From contig NZ_JAHSTY010000001.1 in assembly GCF_019145355.1 (NCBI RefSeq), positions 2,418,001 to 2,482,000 on the forward strand: a DNA stretch of 64,000 nt. Reading direction: 5' to 3'. The notes beneath the pieces were generated by a model, which was given only the letters and a program-made list of their open reading frames with translations, did no database searches and was not told the origin of the DNA. Positions within the stretch are counted from its first letter, which is position 1, and each line of letters opens with the position of its first letter. Origin of the DNA: Pseudomonas azadiae. GTDB lineage: Bacteria; Pseudomonadota; Gammaproteobacteria; Pseudomonadales; Pseudomonadaceae. The position numbers were made by a program, and so were the translations under genes. Of this stretch, positions 49,422-60,344 are shown piece after piece.

Positions 49422-51341
49422 CTAAACCGGTATACGCCAGGCCTTGGCCTGCTCAACCGTGGTAGAGCTGAACGGTGTGCTCCAGGGTTTATTACGCGCC
49501 CGGTAGTGTTGAATAATGCCATCGAGCACACGGTTGAACTCAGCCGGCGTCGTTGCCTCGCGCAAGTCACGTGCCGCGCGCTGTAACAGCTCAACGTTGG
49601 CGGCCGGCTGGCCGGGACGGTACAGCGACGGGTAGATGACCTCTCGCGTAAAGTTTTCGGCCTTTACGCCTATATCCCGTCTTTGCATTTCGGCGACAGC
49701 GCTGCTCAACACCTTGGACATGCCTGACGCATCGCCCGATGCCTGCCTGGCGCCCACTTGCAGCAACTGTTGAAAATGATGCTGGCCCGGCGCATTCAGG
49801 CGCTTGCCCAGCCACTCGATATCCTCGGGCCTGCGCGCAAGGGCATCCAGGTTGCGTAGCGCCGCGGCCAACTTCGGCGTAATCACCAGCGATGTGCCGG
49901 ATTGGTTAGCCTCGGCAATCGCACTGTCCAACGCTTGCAGGGCCTGCTGCGCACTCTTGCGAAAGCGCAATGCCTGCGCGCCGGCCGGGTCCTTGCGCAG
50001 GTCATCCTGCACGCTGGCCAGCATTTGATCGTCCATCGCCATCACCGCGTCGTCCAGGGAGGCGAACACATCGCGCTCACGTACCTGCGCTCGTTTTTCC
50101 AGGTGGTCCGACACCGTTTGGTGGGCCTGGGCTTGCAAATGCTGTTTCTGCTCCGGGGTCATGGTGAAGTTGACGGTGCCGTCGAGCAGGCCGCGAAAGT
50201 CACCTCTGCTTGAGTTCAGCGGCAACGTTACGGTTTGCTCCGAGAACGCTTTGAGTCGGTCATCCTGGTAGGCTTGCGCAGCGGTATGCGACGTGCCGGT
50301 GAACGTGTCAGTCAAATAACTGATAAAACCACCGCTTTTGGGCGGTGTTGACGTCGCGTCGGATTCGAACTTGACGATCAGCGCTTCGTCCTTGCCCAGG
50401 GGGCTCTCGGGGAACGAACGCTCAATGACGCCGGGCGCCGGCGTATTGAGGAGCAGCCCTCCGTCTTGAAACGCCGTGGTTTGCGCCGCCGTTTGAAACC
50501 CATGGCCTTGTTCGGACGGGCTTTTGAACAGACCCGGCAACGCGCCTGAAATAAGTGCGGCACGAGTGATATCCATATCCGGAGTCAGGCTGGCATTGAA
50601 CACCACCAATTGCGGGCGACCGTCAAACATGCCCGTGCCGGTGATATTGAGCTGTTTTATTGCAGGAATATGCCGGCTCAACACCTCCAGGTCGCGAAAG
50701 GTAGGCCCTGCACCGGTGCTGAGCCGGTCGGCGATTTTCGTGACTTCAGGCGGTCGGTTGGCCTCGGGCATGCTTGCGATATGGGCAAGAATGGATTTAC
50801 GCGACTCGTTGCGAATCAAGTCCTCGAGGGGCTGCCCCTCGGTTTGCAGGCGCGGCAACAGGGTCAGCAGCAGTTGAGAAATATTACCGGCCGGGCCAGG
50901 CAGTTTTCCCGCAAACTTGCCAAGCTGGGAACTGACACCTTGCAGCCAGGCCAGGACCGGGTCTTTGCTGTTGAGCAGGCTGGGCAGGTCGAGGTTGTTC
51001 GACAGCTGCGTGAATGCCTTGGCGTCCATGCCACTGGCGAGCAGCGCCGCGGAAATCGCGCCGGCGGAAGAACCGGAAACCACCTTGATGCTCTGCAGTT
51101 TGTCGGCGTCTTCAAGCGCCTGCACCATCCCCGGAAAAGCGATGCCCTTGGCGCCACCGCCACTGAGCACCAAGTGAGCGGGCGGCGGCGGGGAGTGCGC
51201 CACCTCTACACGCCCATCGCTGTAGCGAAAAACGCTGATCTTTCTTTCGCCCGCGCCTTTGACCAGCGGCGTCTTCACGTCCTGATCGGCGGTTTGAGGC
51301 AATGACGGCTGATTCTGTACAACGTAACTGGAGACTTTCAT
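49422..51341 (-). CDS. ExoU-like patatin phospholipase A2
   Basis: A 639-residue protein resembling P. aeruginosa ExoU (687 residues) along its length, judged from memory. It has the oxyanion loop LVLSGGGAKG (58-67), the nucleophile Ser92 in GSSAG, the catalytic Asp293 in FQDGG, LNITGTGMFDGRPQLVVFNAS, and the C-terminal membrane-binding region ending PSLYRPGQPAANV...SSTTVEQAKAW. ExoU is a type III effector that destroys host membranes after ubiquitin activation. Here the N-terminus is about 50 residues shorter. No SpcU-type chaperone gene or secretion gene lies next to it. Confidence 0.87.
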   Translation of the reverse strand: MKVSSYVVQNQPSLPQTADQDVKTPLVKGAGERKISVFRYSDGRVEVAHSPPPPAHLVLSGGGAKGIAFPGMVQALEDADKLQSIKVVSGSSAGAISAALLASGMDAKAFTQLSNNLDLPSLLNSKDPVLAWLQGVSSQLGKFAGKLPGPAGNISQLLLTLLPRLQTEGQPLEDLIRNESRKSILAHIASMPEANRPPEVTKIADRLSTGAGPTFRDLEVLSRHIPAIKQLNITGTGMFDGRPQLVVFNASLTPDMDITRAALISGALPGLFKSPSEQGHGFQTAAQTTAFQDGGLLLNTPAPGVIERSFPESPLGKDEALIVKFESDATSTPPKSGGFISYLTDTFTGTSHTAAQAYQDDRLKAFSEQTVTLPLNSSRGDFRGLLDGTVNFTMTPEQKQHLQAQAHQTVSDHLEKRAQVRERDVFASLDDAVMAMDDQMLASVQDDLRKDPAGAQALRFRKSAQQALQALDSAIAEANQSGTSLVITPKLAAALRNLDALARRPEDIEWLGKRLNAPGQHHFQQLLQVGARQASGDASGMSKVLSSAVAEMQRRDIGVKAENFTREVIYPSLYRPGQPAANVELLQRAARDLREATTPAEFNRVLDGIIQHYRARNKPWSTPFSSTTVEQAKAWRIPV

Positions 51342-51442
51342 ACACGAGGTTCTCTCGACAGGATGTAGGCCTGAGTGATGAGAGAGCCTCGGAAAGATCC
51401 ATGCGGAATAATTTGGTAAAGCAAATCACGCCGTGCGGTTTG

Positions 51443-51847
51443 TTACTCAGTAAGACTGTCGTCCTGGAACTGGTCCTTCACGTACTTGATCTCGGTGCGA
51501 CCATGGGGCACCGGCAGACCGTCCTCACCCAGGTTGACGAAGACCATTTTTTCCACCGTCAGAATGCTTTTTCGCGTGATTTTGTTGCGCACTTCACAGG
51601 TCAGGGTGATGGAGGTGCGGCCGAATTCGGTGGCGGTGATACCCAGCTCGATGATGTCGCCCTGGCGCGAAGCGCTGACAAAGTTGATTTCGGAGATGTA
51701 TTTGGTCACCACGCGCTGGTTGCCCAGTTGGACGATGGCGTAGATGGCCGCTTCTTCGTCGATCCAGCGCAGCAGGCTGCCACCGAACAGGGTGCCGTTG
51801 GGGTTGAGGTCTTCGGGTTTTACCCATTTACGGGTGTGAAAGTTCAT
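51443..51847 (-). CDS. YciA-type acyl-CoA thioesterase
   Basis: A 134-residue hotdog-fold enzyme with the family core NPNGTLFGGSLLRWIDEEAAIYA and SEINFVSASRQGDIIELG, hydrolysing acyl-CoA esters. The start at 51847 (MNFHTRKWVKPEDLN) is preferred over a longer frame from 51949 with no homology-like extension. The next gene on the strand (ExoU-like) is 101 bp downstream, so independent transcription is likely. Confidence 0.88.
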   Translation of the reverse strand: MNFHTRKWVKPEDLNPNGTLFGGSLLRWIDEEAAIYAIVQLGNQRVVTKYISEINFVSASRQGDIIELGITATEFGRTSITLTCEVRNKITRKSILTVEKMVFVNLGEDGLPVPHGRTEIKYVKDQFQDDSLTE

Positions 51848-51915
51848 GGTCACTCCAAAGCGTCTTGCCAAATGATGGTCAACATCATGGCAGAGCCCGG
51901 CGCCAAGCTCTATGA

Positions 51916-53583
<1,668 letters not shown>

Positions 53584-53607
53584 TCGACCCTGTAGACGCC
53601 GGCTTCA

Positions 53608-53695
53608 TGTGGGAGCTGGCTTGCCTGCGATAGCATCGCCTCGGTATGCCTGATGCGCCGAGGCGATGCTATCGCGGGCAAGCCCGGCTCCCACA
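53608..53695. repeat. REP doublet between ahcY and metF
   Basis: GTGGGAGCTGGCTTGCCTGCGAT and GCGGGCAAGCCCGGCTCCCAC facing each other, with the dyad extended by AGCATCGCCTCGG and its complement. A long hairpin between the two genes could lower metF readthrough. Confidence 0.92.
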
Positions 53696-53759
53696 TGAAG
53701 CGGGTGCCTGCATTGACGGTGTACGCCTTCCGGCACTCTGAGTTTCAAAGGGTATTACC

Positions 53760-54605
53760 ATGTCCCAAGACCGTCGCTACAGCTTCGAGTTCTTCCCGAC
53801 CAAGACCGATGCTGGGCATGAAAAACTGATGGCGACCGCCACGCAGTTGGCCAGCTACAACCCCGACTTCTTTTCCTGCACCTACGGCGCTGGCGGTTCG
53901 ACCCGTGATCGCACGATCAACACCGTGTTGCAGCTGGAAAGCCAGGTCAAAGTTCCCGCCGCTCCGCACCTGTCGTGCGTGGGCGACAGCAAGGACGACC
54001 TGCGCGGCCTGCTCACCCAATACAAGGCCGCCGGTATCCAGCGCATCGTTGCCCTGCGTGGCGACCTGCCGTCCGGCATGGGCATGGCCAGCGGTGAGCT
54101 GCGCTACGCCAATGACCTGGTGAGCTTCATCCGTGAAGAGACGGGCGATCACTTCCACATCGAAGTGGCGGCCTACCCGGAGATGCACCCTCAGGCGCGC
54201 AATTTCGAAGATGACCTGCGCAACTTCGTGCGCAAGGCCAACGCTGGCGCCGACAGCGCGATCACCCAGTACTTCTTCAACGCCGACAGCTACTTCTATT
54301 TCGTCGAGCGTGTACAGGCGATGGGTGTGAACATCCCGATCGTGCCGGGCATCATGCCAATCACCAACTACAGCAAGCTGGCGCGCTTCTCTGACGCCTG
54401 CGGTGCCGAAATCCCACGCTGGGTACGCAAACAGCTGGAAGCCTATGGCGACGACGTCAAGAGCATCCAGGCCTTCGGCGAACAGGTCATCAGCATGATG
54501 TGTGAAAAATTGTTGCAAGGTGGTGCGCCAGGCTTGCATTTCTATACCCTTAACCAGGCCGAACCGAGCCTGGCCATCTGGAATAATCTCAAGCTGCCAC
54601 GCTGA
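53760..54605 (+). CDS. metF: 5,10-methylenetetrahydrofolate reductase
   Basis: A 281-residue flavoenzyme making 5-methyltetrahydrofolate for homocysteine methylation. Signatures: YSFEFFPTKTD at the start, SCTYGAGGSTRDRT, and IVPGIMPITNY. It follows ahcY, whose product homocysteine is remethylated using the MetF product; this pairing is common in Pseudomonas. Confidence 0.97.
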   Translation: MSQDRRYSFEFFPTKTDAGHEKLMATATQLASYNPDFFSCTYGAGGSTRDRTINTVLQLESQVKVPAAPHLSCVGDSKDDLRGLLTQYKAAGIQRIVALRGDLPSGMGMASGELRYANDLVSFIREETGDHFHIEVAAYPEMHPQARNFEDDLRNFVRKANAGADSAITQYFFNADSYFYFVERVQAMGVNIPIVPGIMPITNYSKLARFSDACGAEIPRWVRKQLEAYGDDVKSIQAFGEQVISMMCEKLLQGGAPGLHFYTLNQAEPSLAIWNNLKLPR

Positions 54606-54624
54606 GGTTGTTCAGATGACATCC

Positions 54625-54654
54625 AGGCCCTCGTTCATACGGGGGCTTTTTTTA
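54625..54654 (+). terminator. metF terminator
   Basis: GCCCTCG-TTCATA-CGGGGGC hairpin (with one G-U pair) followed by seven Ts, 22 bp past the metF stop. Confidence 0.85.
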
Positions 54655-54686
54655 TTCAAACATTCCGGAATGGAAGCCAGCAGTAA

Positions 54687-55769
54687 ATGAATACAGCGTC
54701 CCCGACTCCCCGCCCGCAGCTGGTTTACCTGGTATTCGGCGCCGAGACCTACCATCAGGAAGCGGTATTCAGCATTGCCAGCGCCCTGACGCATCTGGGC
54801 GGTGCGCAGGACCTGCCACTGGACATCCAAGTGTTCAGCGACAATCCAGCGCCCTACCTGGGTTTGCCGGTGCAGGTCCATGCACTGGACGATGCCACGC
54901 GCCAACGCTGGAGCGAGCCTCACGGTTACCATTTCCGCACCAAACACGTGCTGTTGCGCCAGGTGCTCGAAACGGCGGAACACGCGCTGCTGATCGACAC
55001 CGACACGTTTTTCCACGATTCGCCCATGGCGCTGTTCGAACGCGTCGCCCCCGGCAGCTTGCTGTGCAACGCCTTCCACGCCAAATACGGCGATAACCGC
55101 GAAAGCGTGCTGTACGTGACCCTCGCCAAGCACCTGGCCGACAAAGGCCTGGCCGACGACACCATGTGGTTGCTCAACTCCGGCGTCATGGGCCTGGCTC
55201 GCCAAGACGCGTACCTGCTGGATCAATCGATTGAGCTGATGGACGAACTCTTCCCGATGGCCAACGGTGCCTACACCCTGGAAGAGTTCTGCCTGTCGGT
55301 CGCCGCCTACCGCAAGGTCAATGTGCGCCAGTGCCCGGACCTGATTCATCACTACTGGAGCCGCAAACAACTGTTCCGTGCCAAGGTCAAGGCGTGGATC
55401 GCCAAGCACGCCGGCGACCCCATCAGTGCCCAGGCACTGGCCGATACCCGCAAGGTGTCCGCTCACCTGCCGCGTCCACCGCGCCCGCAGCGCCTGATGT
55501 ACAAGCTGATCACCCTGGCCCTGCCCAAGCGCCAGCAGCAATTTATCCGCGAGATTCTCTACGGTTGCTACGAACACGAAAACGAGTTTGACCAGGCATG
55601 CGGCCCGGTCTGGTGGGACAAAGCCCGGCAGAACCAGGAAGAGCGTCAGCAATGCCCGGTCGACGCGCACCAACTGGAGCACTGGTTTGCCAACCCGGTG
55701 GTGCGCATGATCCTCGGCGAGCGCCGCACCGCCATCTACGAGCACCTGATGAGCTCAGGAACAAAATAG
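54687..55769 (+). CDS. Putative GT-A-fold glycosyltransferase-like protein
   Basis: A 360-residue soluble protein. The N-terminal part (VYLVFGAETYHQEAVFSIASAL, then ALLIDTDTFFHDSP with a DxD motif at about residues 107-109, and WLLNSGVMGL) resembles nucleotide-sugar transferases of the GT-A fold. No membrane segment or signal peptide. The acceptor is unknown and no polysaccharide gene cluster is adjacent, so the assignment is by motif only. Confidence 0.6.
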   Translation: MNTASPTPRPQLVYLVFGAETYHQEAVFSIASALTHLGGAQDLPLDIQVFSDNPAPYLGLPVQVHALDDATRQRWSEPHGYHFRTKHVLLRQVLETAEHALLIDTDTFFHDSPMALFERVAPGSLLCNAFHAKYGDNRESVLYVTLAKHLADKGLADDTMWLLNSGVMGLARQDAYLLDQSIELMDELFPMANGAYTLEEFCLSVAAYRKVNVRQCPDLIHHYWSRKQLFRAKVKAWIAKHAGDPISAQALADTRKVSAHLPRPPRPQRLMYKLITLALPKRQQQFIREILYGCYEHENEFDQACGPVWWDKARQNQEERQQCPVDAHQLEHWFANPVVRMILGERRTAIYEHLMSSGTK

Positions 55770-55832
55770 CGCTGCCCGCAAATGCCTGTGCCAGAGCTTC
55801 TATTTAGCACGGGAGCGTCGTAACCTCAGGGC

Positions 55833-56624
55833 ATGCCCGTGATCCTGAAACTTGCGACTGCTGCCCTTTTTGCTTGCCTGAGCCTGGCCGCTCATGGCGA
55901 GAAATTGCGCATTGTCACCGAGCCCTGGGCGCCCTATGTGTATGAGGAACAGGGCGCCATGCAAGGGCTGGACTACGAAACCACCGTGATCGTGTTCCAG
56001 CGCCTGGGGGTGGAGGTGCAATGGCAGTTCCTGCCCTGGAAGCGCTGCCTGGCGATGCTCGAGCAAGGCCAGGCTGACGGGGTGCTGGATATTTTCCACA
56101 GCCATGAGCGCGACGCCATGCTTCTATACCCCAGCGAACCGTTGTCGGAAGTGGAATTCGTGCTGTTCTATGCCAATGAGCGCCCCCACCCCGTGCAAGG
56201 CCTCGAAGACCTGCACGGCCTTACGGTCGGTACGTCGCCGGGCTACCTGTACGGTGCCGCATTCAGCGATTCCAGCCTGTTCCACCGTGAAGCCGCACCC
56301 AGCCATGAGGCCAACTTCGGCAAATTGATGCGCGGGCGCATCGATCTGTTGATTACCGACCGCCGGGTAGGCCAGCATGCGATCAAGGCACTGGGCCTGG
56401 AAGGCAAGGTCAGCCAGGCGCCGGCAGTGCTCAGCCGCCAGCAGCAGTTCCTCGCCGTACGCCGTGGCGCGGGGATGGACCTGCTGGCGCAACGCTTTGC
56501 CGCCGAACTTAAACGCTTCAAACAAGAGCCGGCCTACACCGCGTTGAGCGCCAAATACGGTGCAATCCAAGCAATTACGGGCTTCGAACACACCGTTGAG
56601 CAGCAGGAAAGCAGCGCGCAGTGA
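55833..56624 (+). CDS. Periplasmic solute-binding protein, SBP_bac_3 type
   Basis: A 263-residue protein with a signal peptide (LATAALFACLSLAAHG) and a family-3 binding fold starting LRIVTEPWAPYVYEEQGAMQGLDYE. As with the gene at 18082-18819, no transport partners are adjacent. The ligand and function are unknown; such orphan binding proteins may serve signalling or scavenging. Confidence 0.78.
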   Translation: MPVILKLATAALFACLSLAAHGEKLRIVTEPWAPYVYEEQGAMQGLDYETTVIVFQRLGVEVQWQFLPWKRCLAMLEQGQADGVLDIFHSHERDAMLLYPSEPLSEVEFVLFYANERPHPVQGLEDLHGLTVGTSPGYLYGAAFSDSSLFHREAAPSHEANFGKLMRGRIDLLITDRRVGQHAIKALGLEGKVSQAPAVLSRQQQFLAVRRGAGMDLLAQRFAAELKRFKQEPAYTALSAKYGAIQAITGFEHTVEQQESSAQ

Positions 56625-56845
56625 TTGCTCTGTTATACTCCGGCCTTTCCGCCAGGCTCACGCCCGGCCGCTCGGGTCTTGAAAAAGGCACCCAACCCCG
56701 CTACAGCGCAGCTTTCAGCCCGCGCGAGCCGGTGGAGTGCCCGCCAGACGCAGCAGGACCGGACGGGATTGCGCTCCCCTAAGCGCCATTCACGCCCGGC
56801 AAGATTATCCCTTTGGGCCAAGCCCTAACTAAAACAGGATTACTC
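56625..56845 (+). promoter_or_regulatory. Long leader of rhlE
   Basis: A 221-bp gap with TGTTATACTCC (extended -10-like) just after the preceding stop, then a GC-rich leader with no convincing gene. A long 5' untranslated region is plausible for a cold-induced helicase gene, but no specific structure was recognised. Confidence 0.4.
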
Positions 56846-58720
56846 ATGTCCTTTGCTTCCCTCGGTCTCTCCGAGGCTTTAGTCCGCGCCATCGAGGCAG
56901 CGGGCTATACCGAGCCTACTCCGGTGCAACAGCGGGCCATCCCCGCCGTGTTGCAAGGTCGCGACCTGATGGTCGCGGCGCAGACAGGTACTGGTAAAAC
57001 CGGTGGTTTCGCCCTTCCGATCCTGGAGCGGTTGTTCCCCAACGGTCACCCGGACAAATCCCAGCGTCATGGCCCGCGCCAACCGCGCGTACTGGTCCTG
57101 ACCCCAACCCGCGAACTCGCAGCCCAAGTGCACGACAGCTTCAAGCTGTATGCCCGCGACTTGAAGTTCGTCAGTGCCTGCATCTTCGGCGGCGTTGGCA
57201 TGAACCCACAGGTTCAGGCCATGTCCCGTGGCGTGGATGTGCTGGTGGCGTGCCCGGGTCGTCTGCTCGACCTGTGCGGCCAAGGCAGCGTCGATCTGTC
57301 CCACGTGGAAATCCTCGTGCTGGACGAAGCCGACCGCATGCTCGACATGGGCTTTGTCCATGACGTGAAAAAGGTCCTCGCCCGCCTGCCGGCCAAACGT
57401 CAGAACCTGCTGTTTTCGGCGACGTTCTCCCAGGACATCACCGCCCTGGCCGGCAAGCTGTTGCACAACCCGGAGCGCATCGAAGTCACGCCGCCGAACA
57501 CCACGGTCGAGCGTATCGAGCAACGCGTGTTCCGCCTGGCCGCCAGCCACAAGCGCTCGCTGCTGGCGCACTTGATCACCCACGGTGCCTGGGAACAGGT
57601 ACTGGTGTTCACCCGCACCAAGCACGGCGCCAACCGCCTGGCCGAGTACCTGGACAAGCACGGCCTCACCGCCGTCGCCATCCACGGCAACAAGAGCCAG
57701 AACGCGCGCACCAAGGCCCTGGCCGACTTCAAGGCCGGTTCCGTACGCATCCTGGTGGCCACCGATATCGCCGCCCGCGGCCTGGATATCGACCAACTGC
57801 CCCACGTGGTCAACTTCGAGCTGCCAAACGTCGATGAAGACTACGTGCACCGTATCGGCCGTACAGGCCGCGCCGGTCGTTCGGGTGAAGCCATCTCCCT
57901 GGTTGCACCGGACGAAGAAAAACTGCTCAAAAGCATCGAGCGCATGACCAAGCAGAAAATCGCCGACGGCGACCTGATGGGCTTCGATTCCAGCGCCGTG
58001 GAGGCCGAGAAGCCTGAAGCGCGCGAGCGTCCGGACGTGCGTAACCCGCGCAACCCACGCGGTCCGAAGGGCGATGGCCCGAACGGCGGCGGTGGCGGTC
58101 GCCGCGACAAGGGCAAAGACAAAGGCAAGGAAAAAACCGCGACCAGCAGCCGTGGCGAACGCCCGGCCCGCGAGCAAAAACCCCGTGAAGGCACCCCGGC
58201 CCGCGAACAGCGCCAGCCGAGCCAGCCGCCACGCGCCTCAGCCGACCGTGCCCCGGACGAGTTCCTTGATGACGACGTGGACAACTTCGGTAACCGTGTC
58301 GACTACGTGCCACAAGCCAAGCCCGCACAAGGCCGTGGCCGTCGCCCAGGTGCCCCGGCACAAGGCACAGGCGCAGCTGCTCCACGTAGCGGTCAGCCAC
58401 AAGGCGCTCGCCAGAACGGTCCACGCAACAGCAGCGGCGGTACCACCGGCACCCCGCCTGCCAAACGCAGCGGCCCGCGCAACGGCGCACCGCGTGACGG
58501 CCAGGCGCGTCGCGAAGATTCGCGCAGCAACAACCGCCGCCCGGCACGCGACGACCAGCCTCTGTCCGAGCCAGCCGTGCAAAACCCGCGCGGTGGCCCG
58601 GCGCCGAAGATCATCCACAAGGAGTCGAAGGCTGATCGCTTCCCGACACCCGAGCAGCTGGATCAACTGCCAGGCCGTCCTCGGGGCGAAAAACCAGCGT
58701 TGCTGACACGTAACCGCTGA
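56846..58720 (+). CDS. rhlE: DEAD-box RNA helicase RhlE
   Basis: A 624-residue helicase. The core (about 1-375) has [35 protein letters not shown] and [11 protein letters not shown] long basic, low-complexity tail of about 240 residues rich in Arg, Gly, Pro and Gln follows, typical of Pseudomonas RhlE and expected to bind RNA. The start at 56846 ([15 protein letters not shown]) matches the family; the longer frame from 56813 does not. Likely role in ribosome assembly and RNA decay at low temperature. Confidence 0.93.
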   Translation: MSFASLGLSEALVRAIEAAGYTEPTPVQQRAIPAVLQGRDLMVAAQTGTGKTGGFALPILERLFPNGHPDKSQRHGPRQPRVLVLTPTRELAAQVHDSFKLYARDLKFVSACIFGGVGMNPQVQAMSRGVDVLVACPGRLLDLCGQGSVDLSHVEILVLDEADRMLDMGFVHDVKKVLARLPAKRQNLLFSATFSQDITALAGKLLHNPERIEVTPPNTTVERIEQRVFRLAASHKRSLLAHLITHGAWEQVLVFTRTKHGANRLAEYLDKHGLTAVAIHGNKSQNARTKALADFKAGSVRILVATDIAARGLDIDQLPHVVNFELPNVDEDYVHRIGRTGRAGRSGEAISLVAPDEEKLLKSIERMTKQKIADGDLMGFDSSAVEAEKPEARERPDVRNPRNPRGPKGDGPNGGGGGRRDKGKDKGKEKTATSSRGERPAREQKPREGTPAREQRQPSQPPRASADRAPDEFLDDDVDNFGNRVDYVPQAKPAQGRGRRPGAPAQGTGAAAPRSGQPQGARQNGPRNSSGGTTGTPPAKRSGPRNGAPRDGQARREDSRSNNRRPARDDQPLSEPAVQNPRGGPAPKIIHKESKADRFPTPEQLDQLPGRPRGEKPALLTRNR

Positions 58721-58740
58721 GTTTCAAAGCGCCATGAAAA

Positions 58741-58775
58741 ATGCCCCGCCTCTTTCGAGACGGGGCATTTTTTTT
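58741..58775 (+). terminator. rhlE terminator
   Basis: ATGCCCCG-N11-CGGGGCAT hairpin with a run of eight Ts, 20 bp past the rhlE stop. Confidence 0.92.
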
Positions 58776-58793
58776 GACTCAACACAGATCAAA

Positions 58794-58883
58794 TGTGGGA
58801 GCGGGCTTGCTCGCGAAAGCGGCGTGTCAGTCAATGTATTTGACGACTGACACACCGCATTCGCGAGCAAGCCCGCTCCCACA
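58794..58883. repeat. REP doublet, CTCGCGAAAGC type
   Basis: Inverted GTGGGAGCGGGCTTGCTCGCG units with the extended inner dyad CGTGTCAGT and ACTGACACACCG, between convergent rhlE and yceI. Confidence 0.92.
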
Positions 58884-58907
58884 AGGGTCCGCATTGTCAG
58901 ACGGAAA

Positions 58908-59486
58908 TTACTTCTGCTTCACGCCTTCCAGCGAGATGTCCAGATCAACCGTCTGCGACGTCGGGCCTGGGCCTTTCACGCCGAAGTCGTTCAGGTCGAT
59001 GGTGGTCTTGGCGTTGAAGCCAGCACGTTCGCCGCCCCATGGGTCCTTGCCTTCACCGTTGAAGGTGGCCTTGAAGGTCACAGGCTTGGTCACACCGTGG
59101 AACGTCAGGTCGCCGGTGACATCAGCGGTTTTGGCGCCAGTGGATTTAACCGCGGTGGACACGAACTTCGCATCGGCAAACTTGGCCACGTCGATGAAAT
59201 CTTTGCTGGCGATGTGCTTGTCACGTTCAGCGTGGTTCGACCACAGGCTGGCGGTTTTCACGTCGACTGCGATTTTGCTGGCTTCCGGCTTGGCCGAATC
59301 CCAGCTGAAGGTGCCGTCCCAATCCTTGAAGGTACCGTGAATGTAGCTGTAGCCCAGGTGGCTGATTTTCCAGTCGATGAAGGCATGCTGGCCTTCTTTG
59401 TCGATCTTGTAGTCGGCGGCCATTACCTGGCCTGCCGACAGCAGCGCGGTACCGATTGCCAGAGCAGCGAGGGTCTTTTTCAACAT
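58908..59486 (-). CDS. YceI-family periplasmic protein
   Basis: A 192-residue protein with a signal peptide (cleavage after GQVMA) and a lipocalin-like YceI domain ([28 protein letters not shown]). YceI proteins bind isoprenoid lipids and are often paired with cytochrome b561, as here. The start at 59486 ([12 protein letters not shown]) is chosen to give a proper signal peptide. Confidence 0.9.
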   Translation of the reverse strand: MLKKTLAALAIGTALLSAGQVMAADYKIDKEGQHAFIDWKISHLGYSYIHGTFKDWDGTFSWDSAKPEASKIAVDVKTASLWSNHAERDKHIASKDFIDVAKFADAKFVSTAVKSTGAKTADVTGDLTFHGVTKPVTFKATFNGEGKDPWGGERAGFNAKTTIDLNDFGVKGPGPTSQTVDLDISLEGVKQK

Positions 59487-59518
59487 GCTTTCTATTCCTT
59501 GTGAGTCGAGGTTGAACA

Positions 59519-60070
59519 TCAGGCTTTGCGCCCCAGCATTCGCGTCAGGGTCACATCACGATCAATAAAGTGGTGTTTCAACGCAGCCACGCCGTGCAAG
59601 CCGGCGAAGACCACCAACACCCAGGCGAGGTACAGGTGCACCACGCCGGCGGTGTCTGCCTGGTCCGGTAGCCCGGACACCAGGGCAGGAATTTCAAACA
59701 GGCCAAACACCGGGATACCGACACCGTCTGCGGTGGAAATCAGGTAACCGGCGATCATCACGGCAAACAACCCGAAATACAGGAACACATGGCCAAAGGC
59801 AGCGCCTGCGCGGGTCATGCGGCTGTAGCTGGCCAGCGGCGCAGGCGGCGGGCTGAGCAGGCGCCAGACGATACGCACGAGCATGACGGCGAACAGCGTA
59901 ATGCCAATGCTCTTGTGCAGGTCCGGCGCCTCTTTGCGCCAGGCGCTGTAGTAGTCGAGACCGACCATCCACAAGCCCAGGGCGAACAAGCCAAACACCA
60001 CCAGGGCCACGCCCCAGTGCAAGACAATACTGACCCAACCATAGCGGGCCGGTGAATTGCGTAATTGCAT
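59519..60070 (-). CDS. Cytochrome b561-family protein
   Basis: A 183-residue inner-membrane protein with four hydrophobic segments and histidines positioned as heme ligands ([55 protein letters not shown]). It probably passes electrons from quinol to a periplasmic partner. It lies 32 bp upstream of yceI on the same strand, so the two likely form an operon. ATG 60070 ([12 protein letters not shown]) is chosen over 60100. Confidence 0.9.
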   Translation of the reverse strand: MQLRNSPARYGWVSIVLHWGVALVVFGLFALGLWMVGLDYYSAWRKEAPDLHKSIGITLFAVMLVRIVWRLLSPPPAPLASYSRMTRAGAAFGHVFLYFGLFAVMIAGYLISTADGVGIPVFGLFEIPALVSGLPDQADTAGVVHLYLAWVLVVFAGLHGVAALKHHFIDRDVTLTRMLGRKA

Positions 60071-60344
60071 GTACTTAAATCCCGTAAGAGCTGCGCCCAA
60101 GACTAGCGATTTACCTATCGAATTAAAGCGAAAAATTTCGCTTTGAAATATCGAGAAATACGATCTTGAGGGTATGAAGCGTAAATTAACATCGGATTAA
60201 GGACTATCCAGGAGAAACGTGACAGACCGTCCTGTCTTTACCGCCAATTCACAGGTAATGGCTTGTGACACACGCGCCCATTGCATAGGCTTGCGCGACT
60301 GTTTTACCTGCGCAGGCCGCAGGACCGCTTCGAGGAGATCACCG

